Shown: positions 23,520 to 34,149 of the stretch, one piece after another
Layout of the letters: every line of letters begins with the position of its first letter
Numbering within the stretch: position 1 is the first letter of the stretch
NCBI GenBank assembly: GCA_030141605.1
Contig: JAQGDQ010000235.1
Coordinates: forward strand, 250,001-311,077
DNA length: 61,077 bases
Direction: 5' to 3'
DNA from: Tubiluchus corallicola
Lineage: Eukaryota > Priapulida > Priapulimorpha > Priapulimorphida > Tubiluchidae
The notes under the pieces: generated by a model
Seen by the model: the letters and a program-made list of their open reading frames with translations, nothing else
Database searches by the model: none
Told to the model about the DNA's origin: nothing
Translations under genes and position numbers: made by a program

Positions 23520-24305
23520 TCTCTAAGCATTGTGAAAAAAGAGTACAGCCACACAGAGTTGTCTAATAATGTTAAAAATGTTTGTGTTATGTTTTATGTG
23601 TATAAAGCTGGCCCCAGACTTGCCGGAGATAGATGCAACTGCCATTTTTTCGTTGCTACTGTCAAATTGATCAGCCCAAGATAGTAAATTGTTTACTTTA
23701 ACACCAAAAAATTTCACCTTGTTATTGATATGTAATAGTTTCCAACCTGTAAATGTAGTTTGTAAAATCATGGTTATTTCATAGTATCTGCAGTGGGTAC
23801 CTAGATATGAAAGTAATTACATAATTCTATTCCAACAGTGAAAATGCAGATATTATTTGTAATGCGATGACCATTGTTTAAAAATTTGAACATTAAATTT
23901 CGCCTTCTTCTGAGGCCATCAGCATGTAATAACTGAACGCTTGTTGTTAACATAACTCTACAGTTAGTAAAAATGTGCCAGTGGTTATTTTTGTTTAGGA
24001 ATTTCTTCACTGTTGCTAAATCTTAACAATTGGGTACCCAACTGGTATAATGAAATGGGGCATTCATTGTTTATTCTAAGTTTGACTATATAAATACCTG
24101 ATTGATGTTTGTTTTTTCCTCCAGTTGGTATTTTGCGATGTTGATACTTTCATATGCTAACGAAATCATTGTGTCATCCACATAATGATTGATATAATAT
24201 AGGAAAACTGTAATGCATCTCTAAAATTGTTTACATATAGAATGAATTAAATTGGTCCTAATACTGTTCTTCCTCGCTGCATATCATTGCATTCTGAAAG
24301 TGTGT
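23520..24305 (-). mobile_element. LINE reverse transcriptase 3' fragment (antisense)
   Basis: Minus strand from 24305 down: 'MQRGRTVLGPI' (VPQGSVLGPI block), 'FILYVNNFRDAL', then 'HYVDDTMISLAYES', the YxDD catalytic block, and about 300-400 bp later 'KVKFFGVKVNNLLSW' (the post-palm 'xxFLGVxxDxxLSW' block). Stops and frame breaks interrupt it. Its far end meets a plus-strand LINE fragment at about 24305. Confidence 0.75.
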
Positions 24306-25312
24306 TAGTTGGAGAAAAGCAAATTAACTGTGGCAAAAAGTAAAGTATTAGGATTGGTAATTGATGATCATTTAAGTTTTAATGACCACGCTAAGAAGGT
24401 AAATGACGTGCGTGGAACAAATGGCACAAAGTAAGCAGTTCCGTTCAAAATGTAATGGCTCCCAAATGAAAACTATAATTATTCTGTTCAAAATTGATGT
24501 TCTGCCGGGGATCTTATATGCGGCGCCATCATGGTTGTATAAAAAATTAGTTGCATTTGAAGATATTTGGTACGATGTTTAAAAAACTGCCACATGCATG
24601 GGTTACAATCTCTCAAAGCAAGAGCTAGGTATTATATATGGCCTACCACCAATACATATTTTATTTTTTGGCCAAGTGAGCAAATTTATGCTAGAAAATT
24701 TATCGAGGCCATCAGAAGATCTAGTTAAGTGTGAAATTTTAGAAGGTGACTGTTTTAAGAGCCCAGGCTAATAACTATAGGCATTTCCTGGCAAAACATC
24801 TAAATACAGTCAGATCTTTCCTTAAAACAGCAAAAAATGTAGAGCTTTCATGAAATTGTAGTATCCTTAAGGTAGAAACAGATGCTTTGACATACAATAA
24901 AATTGAACTAGATTGGTACCTAATTCATCTTTGGAAAAGAAAAATTATGAAGTTTACCGGAATATCCAGCCAACTAATGATTTACAGTTATGCCTAAAAC
25001 ATTTTAATCTGCTTCCTGAAAAATATGAAAGAAAACTTGAAACTAGAATTTTAAATTTATTGTTAGGGTGTAGCTGCAAAGCCTTTTATAAAAGACTGGG
25101 TCTGATGGAGAGTGGATCTGTATCTGTGGTGCAGATAGCCAAATGCATGAGCATTTAATTTTTGATTGCAATTTGGTTGATTTTAATACAAGAACTAAGT
25201 TGAAATTAATTGTTTGTTCTCGTCAAGTCCAAAAAATCTATCACTATCGCAGTGATCGAGCCAAAGAATTAAAGATAATCATAAAAGACTTAATACGAAG
25301 AAATATTGTGTA
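24306..25312 (+). mobile_element. LINE 3' fragment (sense), C-terminal RT region
   Basis: Plus strand: 'VLGLVIDDHLSFNDHAKKV' (post-palm block), then a stop-ridden thumb region, and at 25040-25200 'RILNLLLGC' followed by 'GADSQMHEHLIFDC', the C-terminal Cys-His segment typical of LINE ORF2. Only the 3' third remains, in opposite orientation to the adjoining fragment at 23520-24305. Confidence 0.7.
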
Positions 25313-26792
25313 AATAGATATTTAAAAATATGTAAAAAAATGATCAAGACGAACTATTAATTAAGGAAAATATAAAAATCTGATGCTAATAAATATTGTG
25401 TGTAAAAATGTCACTCAAAAATATTAAGGAAAAAAGGAAAAACGTACAATAATATTATGTAGTTGTTTATAAAAATAATGCCGTACATTATCACAGTGGA
25501 TATAACTAATATTGACACTTGTTTGTATGTATTGTGTTTAGTACGTATGTACTGCTATTATTTATAAACTATGAAACTTCTAATTATTGACCATATTGCC
25601 ATGTAAATGGAGGGCTAGGTAATAATTTTGAGCTTTGTATATGTATCTATATATAGGACTGCTTAGCTTTGGGTACCTATTCTATTTGCACATGTACACA
25701 TCAGTAAAAACGTATCTCAGGCACAGTAAAAATTTAGCTGTGTACTTTACTAATTGTAACTGCATATTGTTCTGGAGGAAATAACAAGGAAGAAAAAAAA
25801 AAGTGGTTTTATGGATTGCACACTTTTAGTTAAACAGGAGAACATCTCATGCTGTTCAATTACTTACTTTACACTTATTGCATGCTACTATCCAAATAGT
25901 ATAGGCCTGTTGTAGTCTTGTAAAATCTCTAAATTCTTTTGCTTCCACTGTGACATTTTTCTAAGTACAGAAATACACCAAAAACTGGTTGTACAACATT
26001 AATGAGCTAAAAGTTTATACAATTTGTGCTATTCACATAAAAAATTGCCATATTCCATACAAACTTCAAAGCCACTGATTCTTAGTACATTTTTGACCAA
26101 TGTGTTTTAATGTGATCGAATTTGTTTTAAGACAATAAATATGAAAACAAAAACACTATAGGATTGACGGCAATGGCGAGGTTGTTTATGTCACGTGGTT
26201 ATTGTGACAATTAAAGTGGTCGTGTAGACAGCAAGTGTGGCTGAATGTCTCCTGCAACGGACAAACTTTAGTGTGAACATGAAATTTTGCTTGCAAGAAA
26301 CATGCATCGATGTGCACAAAAATGGAAGAAGCGAATGCTTTGGAGGACATGGATATCAAAATGTTATTAAAAAACACTGCTGAGATGGTGCAAATAAGCT
26401 AGCTGTTAACAAATTATGGATACCCATTTACAGTTGCCAAAAAATCTAAAATTACGAAAATTGTTCACCTCACAGTGATTAAATGGCAAAGGTTTGCCTT
26501 ACATGAAATAAGAACATCAGGGCAAAACTAACTCCTCTATACAGTTATTTGCAAAAATCTTTTTCACTATCTGTGAATAGTTTGTTAAGTCTAGTTATTG
26601 AGCTGCATTTTGCAATTATGTTTCACTTGTATTGTCGAGTTTGCAATTGCTTTCATACATCAGTGGTTTTATTTTTTAAGTTTTATGTATTGTTTGGAAC
26701 AACATATAACACTTGCTGTGGGAGATTTAAGTTGCCTTTGGCATTTTCCTAGCATTTGCAATGACAATAAATCCCAGCATTTTGTGTTGCAG
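25313..26792. other. Intron, no gene seen
   Basis: AT-rich intron. It ends with CATTTTGTGTTGCAG, the acceptor for the exon at 26793. No repeats with clear ends were recognised. Confidence 0.4.
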
Positions 26793-26999
26793 TTGCTTTG
26801 TATGATCAATATTACATTGATCTTCCACAAGTAGAGTCTACAGTGATGTCCACGATTCCATACGGCTCCTCAGTACCCCGCACCATCGAACCGACTCCAG
26901 ATATTGACCCCACCCCAATTCTGCCAGGATGGAATGTTAAAGAACCAAAAATGCACCCGCTATCTATTGTAGCCAATCAAATAACTGCACGTTCTAGTG
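26793..26999 (+). CDS. Exon: proline/threonine-rich linker
   Basis: Phase 1-1 exon (TTTGTGTTGCAG|TT ... AGTG|GTAAGT, a near-consensus donor), 69 residues without cysteine. It is rich in P, T, S and I, with 'RTIEPTPDIDPTPILPGW'. This looks like an extended, possibly O-glycosylated spacer between the cysteine-rich half and the helical half. No domain is recognised. The coding part is visibly more GC-rich than the surrounding intron. Confidence 0.8.
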
Positions 27000-27617
27000 G
27001 TAAGTAATACTCGCGAATATCAAAATCAGATTTGAGCTACCAAAATCTGGATGTTTAGTGACTCCAATAAATGCAGAGAGTTTAGTTGAATGATGTAAGG
27101 CAATGTTTGAAGTGTAACTGTCTTAAACTGTTTTTGAGCAGTTACAATAAAAAATTGTACTATAAATCATGCACTTCAGTAACAGTTGCTATATGCTATA
27201 ATGTCATTGAATTTCAGTATCTTTAATGAGGTCATAGATGGAAAAAGTTATTATGCCTAGTTACCTTTTGCACTTGTTGGTCACAGCAAAATGCTTCTTT
27301 GTCTTAGTGTTTGTGTTGAATGCTTATGGTTCAGTCGTTTTATAAGCATGTATCATAGGTTTAGATGAAGTGGCTGCCCATAGAGACATTGCTAGGTTAT
27401 GTGTAAAACAATACTTCGAAAGTGTGTCGCTCAAGGGCAGTTTGTGCTTAACAATTGAATGCAGTTTTACCCGCTCATTGTTTGTCGAGCAGTAGAGCAT
27501 AGAATTTGTATTAAAACATGGCGCCCATGTTTTGCCTCACTTTTTGTGCAAACCTAGCAATCTTTCTCTGGGGACACATCTAAATCTGTGGCATATACAC
27601 ACCTACATTTTTTTCAG
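27000..27617. other. Intron, no gene seen
   Basis: 618-bp intron with no recognised element. It ends in CATTTTTTTCAG. Confidence 0.5.
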
Positions 27618-27680
27618 TATTAGTGGCCCAGAAAGATGTTAGTAAACTTGAAGAGCAAGAACAGGCTTGTTGGGACGAAG
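27618..27680 (+). CDS. Small linker exon (21 residues)
   Basis: Phase 1-1 exon between CATTTTTTTCAG and GAAG|GTCAGT. It encodes an acidic, probably helical segment ending in one cysteine ('LEEQEQACWDE'). The donor is followed at once by an in-frame stop (TCAGTAA), so retention would truncate the protein. Confidence 0.65.
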
Positions 27681-28379
27681 GTCAGTAAAAGTTGATTTAA
27701 TGTCAAGATTGACATTCCTTGTTAGCATGATACAGAGCAGTGGAAATTAACAAATTTGACTTTTTTGTGAAATTAGTTTGATCTTACGCAATCGAAATTG
27801 TCATTAATCTTTCTCATCTTGATTGCATTTATTCATAAATTAACTAGAGTAAGCTATTAGTGCAAAAATATGCTCTAATTAGCTATTATAAATAACCTTA
27901 AACATTCTTTTGCACTGGGACAACTTTACACGAAATTCTGGGCAAAGTGTGTCTCCATTCAGTACAGTACAGTTTCAGTTCATTTACAGATTATTTATTT
28001 GTAGTTGCCACAATATTAAAATATTATGAGTGGCGCTGTACAAAATAAGAGAAAATCACCTAAAATCTAAAAATAACTTTACACATCACAAGAAGCACAA
28101 AGTCACAAGAAGAATCAGTTTCCTTAACTTTTAAGTTAATTTTATTACAGGCACATGAAAATATTAATAGTTAAAAACAACACAACTTTATTAAAAACTT
28201 TTACATTAATAAGTTAAAATCATTTCAAACAAACGTTACAATATTATTTCTCATTCGGGTTCCACATTGGCAACAACAGTATACTAAAATATTGTACTGT
28301 GTTAACATTTAGTGAAGTTCCTAGTCTTCCCTTCTAAACTTTTACTTTAAGCAGTTTTTACTAATGTTCCGTTGAATTT

Positions 28380-28660
28380 TAATTCCTCTGATTGATCCCT
28401 TTATGCCACTTCTTCCTCTTTCTTTTCTTTCTGTGCTAGGTTTTTAAATTAATCTAACATTGCTGGTATAAACTCTTTCTTTTTTCTGCTAAAACTTTAG
28501 TACTGCAAAGCATTAGCAACATCATATCTCACTTCTGGAATTTGCTCTGTATAAGGATTATTTTCATAAAAAATTTCAACTGCAAGATCAATATTGTATT
28601 TTAAACGTATCGCGGGGATGTTTATTTGGAAGCCGTTTCTGTTTAACATGTTTAACATAC
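28380..28660 (-). mobile_element. Tigger-like transposase tail fragment
   Basis: The minus strand reads 'EVRYDVANALQY', then a frame break and 'PAMLD-FKNLAQ', matching the tails at 14400-14560 (plus) and 32160-32400 (minus). Nucleotide similarity to the 32-kb copy is visible over about 250 bp (GATTGATCCC...CATTAGCAACAT). The remaining intron 27681-29492 shows no gene. Confidence 0.6.
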
Positions 28661-29492
28661 TAGTGTTGTTCTAATAATGTAAATGCTATTGAATGCATCA
28701 ATAATTAACCTAGTAATGTAATAAGAGAGATTTTGTCTCAGAGAAATGTTATCTCTAGCACATGGGAGTGAGAAATTAGGTAATGGTCAGCAGTGAATTA
28801 TAGCAGCAGATTCTGACTGCTATATAAGGCAAATTACTTATTAATTATTACAAATATGTAAATTACAAATTAAATATCACTAAGACGATTTCCGTTAATA
28901 GGTCTTCTTCATAAAATGCGAGTGCAGTATACAAAATTTCAGTACTTGGAAACCAAAAAAATCATCGTTAAACTGAAACACATCGTTGAGTGAATGAAAA
29001 GTGTCAAAAGATCAACATCGTTAAGCAAAAACTTACTATACCAAACAGTACAAATAGTTTGTTAACAATACATTTGTTAAGTTAAAGTTAAGCTGACGTT
29101 AACATTAAAGTTAATGTTAAAGCTGACGTTGACTAAAGTTAAAGTTATTTGCTTTTTAGCACGTACCTGTTTAAAAATCTTTTGGTTTTATCAGCTTTGA
29201 TTGCCATTATTCTTTTTCACAAAGTAACGCATATATTTAATAATGATTTTTTGTCAATAACGGTGAAAAATCTAATGGTGCAGAAATGTCCTAAAATTGC
29301 ATTCTTGTTAAGTATGGTCATTTTGTAAATGAATGCCTGTTAGTTACTTTGCTTATTAAACTTTTAGTTGATATTAATTGTATTATTATGAATGTTAGAA
29401 TTTTCTCATTGTTTACTGTGGAACAGCTTTATCGGAAATTAAAAGAATATACAGTAATGTTAATACTAGTGATTATTACTTATATTTTTAGC

Positions 29493-29525
29493 AAAGAAGA
29501 GTAGAGACAAAGCATTCCTTAGAAG
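29493..29525 (+). CDS. Very small exon (33 nt)
   Basis: Phase 1-1 exon between TTATATTTTTAG and AGAA|GTAAGT. It encodes 11 mostly basic residues (KKSRDKAFLR). Support is the strong donor, the acceptor and agreement of phase on both sides. With the 13-nt exon 231 bp further on it makes a short basic patch. Confidence 0.6.
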
Positions 29526-29756
29526 TAAGTAAAAATGCCAATGTCATCGTCAGTAATAATTAGTTATTCAATTAATTCGAAACAGATACTTTAGATTATA
29601 TAAACGTTTGTTTTTGAATATACTTATTTCTGTATAAAATTTTTATATATTCTTCAAAAATCCATTTTAGTAATTTTCAATCAGATAGAAATTTAGAAAC
29701 AAATAATTATTGTAACTTTGATTCATTTTAAATTGTTTTGTTTTGTTTTCTTGCAG

Positions 29757-29769
29757 AGATGAAGAAGTG
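29757..29769 (+). CDS. 13-nt microexon that changes intron phase
   Basis: Lies between a long pyrimidine tract ending TTTTCTTGCAG and the perfect donor GTAAGT. It reads (A)AG ATG AAG AAG TG, entering in phase 1 and leaving in phase 2. The next exon supplies G to complete TGG (tryptophan) and stays open. Twelve introns before it are phase 1; after it phases are mixed. If this microexon were skipped the downstream frame would be lost. Confidence 0.6.
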
Positions 29770-30778
29770 GTAAGTATTGTGATGTGTTATGCAATCTCAT
29801 TTCTGTCAGATTTCTTTCTTAATTCCTGATGTCTTTCTGAAGTTGTCTTGGTCTTCTGTAATTTATTTGTGCAAATTTTATCAGTTTGACTGTTTATGAT
29901 TTATAGTGCTCTCTTGTGCCCATGACATGGTGTTTTGGTGAATTTCATAAATTTTGAGTAAGGTGCTCTCACACTGATTGCTTTTCAACTGTATTTTAAA
30001 TGCAATTAATTAGTTATTAAAAAACTGATTTTATAAGTGCTGATCGAAATAGACACATTCAGTGTATTGTTGTATTTTACTGCGTTGGTACTATGCCATG
30101 TAGTTGTATTTCAGAAGTATGAAATTCCTTAAAAAATATTACACTCTCAGGTTTGTATTTATCACTAGACATTGATATGCAAAGTGGAATTTGGCTCATA
30201 TGTTGTCAGCATCATTTTCTGCTGCTGTTGACTGAGAAAAGTAGACCCATGTGCTTTCTGTCTAAGTTAAATCTGAATGACTTACTGCAGCAGCTAACAA
30301 AAACTCTTATTTATACTTTAAAAGCAAATTATTTTTGTTCTTTATTTGCGGTTTATTGTGGAACTACTTCTACCCTCATGCGCACGCTTGCGTTTCTTGT
30401 GTGTGTCTTTATATTTGTCTATAGCATACAAGATTTTGATAGTATTTAACATTTAATAATAATGTTTTACATTCTTACATGCTTTCACAATACTGTAATA
30501 CAACAACGTTAAAATCCTTTTTCTGCAAGTGCATTAGCCATGATAAAATGGAAAAACTGATTATTAAAAAACTAGTTTTGACAATATTGTTTCGGTTGTT
30601 GTGTAAAAATATAATTTATTTCTAATTTTAATTTTACGAAATTAGGAATAGCTTTGTGCCCTTAACAGTTTCTTACACATTGTATGCTTATTGGCTTTCT
30701 TTACTGAAACTAGTTTGTACAGTTCTGGTATTCAATTTTTGCTGTTTACGAGTGCGTAAGTGGACTTATTTATTCTAG
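29770..30778. other. Intron, no gene seen
   Basis: About 1 kb AT-rich intron. A plus-strand open frame at 30153-30449 has no splice context or recognised similarity. Confidence 0.45.
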
Positions 30779-30902
30779 GATGAAAAATGGTTTACTCTGT
30801 ACTCAAATTACAATCCTGCTTGATTTTCGAATGATGAACGTTGAAGATGTTACGCTCGATGATTTGCTGAAGTTGCCTCCCGAAATTTTTAAATATCTGG
30901 AA
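30779..30902 (+). CDS. Exon: start of helical, mesothelin/stereocilin-like region
   Basis: Phase 2-0 exon (TTATTCTAG|G ... CTGGAA|GTATGT), 41 complete codons plus the shared tryptophan codon. Leucine-rich helical sequence, 'ITILLDFRMMNVEDVTLDD' then 'LLKLPPEIFKYLE'. The 'L-x-LPPEIF-x-x-L' turn-helix motif recurs in the last exons and resembles short helical repeats of the stereocilin/otoancorin/mesothelin superfamily. That assignment is by eye only. It is followed by an 11-kb transposon-filled intron. Confidence 0.75.
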
Positions 30903-31230
30903 GTATGTACTTGTGAAAACATGTTTTACCAAAATTAAGTAGGCATTTTGAATGTGGCCTAATTATTTGATTATTGCAGTACAGTAACTGTCAACCCAGT
31001 GTAATGTAGTTTGTACTGCAGAAATGGAAGCACTGGAAGCTACATCCAACCAAAATTATGTAGCATATAGTGTGAATCTTGAAATGAGCGAATTAAAGAG
31101 TAGGCTAGCAGATGAACGTATGAGTTAATAAATGAATAAGTGGTGATGGATGTGGTAAAAAAAGGATAAACAGAGCTTAATATTTTAATTTGTGAATGAA
31201 TTAAGTGTGCAAACTAGGAGCATTACCAAT

Positions 31231-32400
31231 ACTGTAAGTTCTCCCTCAGTGATGCTAATACATTCCAGCAAAATCTGCCGTTAAGGAAAACATTGCCTTC
31301 CATAGAAAACCATGTAAAAACATTCAGCTGGGTTCCCCACCCAAAGATCAGTAATGCTTGGCTTATGTAAGTGTGCTCAGTATGTTGCCATGCAAGATAA
31401 AGATCAATAATGTCTGGCTGTGTAAAGCACTTGCTGTGCAAAAATAAAGGAAAACCAGACCATTGTTTTGACTCGATCTCATTTTTATTTACTGTCCAAA
31501 ATATACATTTTCTTGCCTATAAAAGTTAGCAATTGTTTCTTATATTTGAATAATTAGCTTAGAAAGTTAATTAACGGCAATCAAACACAGCTATTGCATA
31601 CGTCAGAAACTAACCAGTTTGTGTAATGGCAGACATATTTCCTTGCACGTCAAGCACGTTTGTGTAAGTGTTACTGTTTAAACACATGATATCTGGAGAA
31701 TGAGCTCTACATCATATGACATCTGAAACTAACACTGCAGCTCATTATTATGGTTATCATGGTACCGCCTTCTATTTGTTGGCCACACAAATATGACAAA
31801 AAAGTGCCATTGCCAATCTTAGTAGATTCACTGAGCCGTGCATAGCTTTAAAAGTTTAACAAAATTTGAGTATCAGAGTTTATTATTATTTAATCTAAGC
31901 TTTGATTTAAAAAAGCTATTGTAGTTTTCAATACTTTAGAGCAGTCTTTATTCTGAACTAATGTTAACAACTTTACACCATTGTCCGGTTTTCCTTTAAT
32001 AATGTTTGGCTCATAAATAAAACACTTTACAAGGTTTATTCCTGACAATTTTTAACTAAAAGCTAAAGAGAATTAAAGTTTGCACTAAAAATTCAAATTT
32101 GAAAATAGACTCTTTCTTGCATTGATGTATCTTCCTATGATTGATCCCCTTTTGTCATTTCTTCTTACTTCTATGCTTGTTTTTTTACAAACAAATCTAG
32201 CGCTGGTTGCATAGACTCTTTATTTTCTCTCCTAAGACTTTTTGAACACTGTAAAACATTAGCAACATGTTGTCCCACTTCTTAGTTTTGCAAAACAACT
32301 GGATTATTTTCACAAAAAATTCAAGTTTTTTGTAAGATGTCTGTGCCGCACTAACTTTGAAGTGTTTCAATGCTAACCAAACCGAAACGTGCAAGTTTAT
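31231..32400 (-). mobile_element. Tigger-like element, minus strand, degraded
   Basis: At 32400-32160 (minus) the tail 'EVGQHVANVLQC' and 'ESMQPALDLFVKK' matches the tail inside the 14056-14889 element. At 31231-31440 the sequence matches the last 200 bp of that element in inverted orientation, including an end like CTGTAAGTTCTCCCTCAGTG. The span between the two parts is longer than in the 14-kb copy, so something else may be inserted. Confidence 0.55.
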
Positions 32401-32889
32401 AAAAAAATAAAGCTGTTATTTTGTATCAGGCTAGTCAGTGGTGACAGCAAGCATCTACCAGGGTGTCAATGGACCTTTAAAAGATGTGAAGCACAGATAG
32501 CTGATTTTCGGTGTCTTATTATCTAGCATTTTGGTTGTTTTGGATGGAGAGTATTTGCAGTAGTGTTTTGGTCATTTTGGATGGACACAGTATTTGCAGT
32601 ACCAATGCCATCGTGCCAAAAGTCTCAGTTAAACACTTTATCTTTCTGATCTAATGGGATAGCTAATGTGAAACGAGTTTACAATATTTTCAATGTGTTC
32701 TATTTGCATAACTTGCACGTTTTGCACTTTATCAGCTTTAAATAATAGTCATCTACATTAAAATACCCTTATGTGTGCCCGTCGCATGAGGCACTTTTTC
32801 TTGTACAAAAAGCATCCTTTCTATTGCCGAAAATAATTTGTTGCGTCGCTCGATTAACATTACTTAATGTGTTTCATTGTTTTGCACTG

Positions 32890-33600
32890 ATCATCCCGCT
32901 GAATAATCTCTCTCTCGCTGATTCAGATTAAGGCTTCTAAGACTTGCTGTTTTATTTGTTGCAGAAAGTGGCGGAAATTCTTGTACAACGCTACTATACG
33001 TCAACTCCTGTTTACTAATAGTATTCAGTTTAGGATCTTTCAAATGAGGGGGCGATGCCATTTTTGCCAATTGATTCTGGGGTGTCTGGTTTCTGCTCCT
33101 GACTGATACGTCTCTATCATTTCGACCTTTAATATTAGAAATGTCATTCACATTTTCACCATTGACTGCTTGCTATTCTCAAGCGAATCCTTAATTTTAT
33201 TTAGACGATCTAAGATGGCAAAAATACCTTTCTCACCTGGACTGAATTGAGGGATTCTGTCAAAGTTTATAGCATAAAAACGGGCATACTATCCTCTTCG
33301 TCTAGCTTTTGCATTGCTGCCATGATATCATCCATTTTCAGCCTGTTGGCTGTTTTAAAAGATGAGCCCCTTCTCATATGAATTTTTCCTATGAGTAAGT
33401 CATTAACCACAGTTTCCTAAAGTATTCTCTTGGTTTTCCATATTTCTTCTTTATTGTAAAAGTTACATATTGTGTTTTTCATGTCTTTAACACTATATTT
33501 TTGCATATGATGAATCATGTAAGCAAGCAGTTCATTTTGATCCACAAATTCGTTCCACATTGCTGAGGCACAATGCAGCTTGTACCATGTTCAAAAATAT
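32890..33600 (-). pseudogene. LINE ORF1 N-terminal part (separate copy)
   Basis: Minus strand from 33600 down: 'MWNEFVDQNELLAYM', 'KTICNFYNKEEI', 'TANRLKMDDIMAAMQ', a frame shift, then (33151-32891) a polar region ending 'ELTYSSVVQEFPPLS'. These resemble the N-terminal half of ORF1 proteins in some LINEs. It lies beyond the 3' end of the larger LINE at 34150-37040, which lacks exactly this part. Confidence 0.5.
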
Positions 33601-34149
33601 ATTTTGCTTTATATTTTTGCAGTACTATTTTCCTAAGTATACTAAGTAAACAATATATATAAAATGCTGTTGCACACTGGAGCAATTAGTCGACACGTCT
33701 ATACACCTTGACGGCCAATATGCCAATTCGCCAGTATGACATTCTGAAAATTCTTTACTATTTTGAAATTGCAGTACAATTTTTAATTTGTTAGTAGCAT
33801 AAAAAAAGAATATTTACTCATAACAATTTAAACAAATATGGACAATATATAATACAGCAGTTAGTCAAGGGGAGTACAATGAAAATAATTCATTGCTTAA
33901 TTTTGACCTAGCCATTCTAGTATCAGATTAAGTACATTTCTGTTCAAAAATGATAAATGATTTAGCTGGATTGAATTCCCAATATTTTTCACAAATAATA
34001 CAGGATAATTCTTCCCATTAGTCACATTGTAAACGCACTAAGAGGCAATCTGTCCTACATGCATAATTGCACTTTTAGCATTATACACATTTCGATTGTT
34101 GTGATATTTAATTCTAAATAGTTGTGAGTTTTAACCCAAAGTAGAATTT

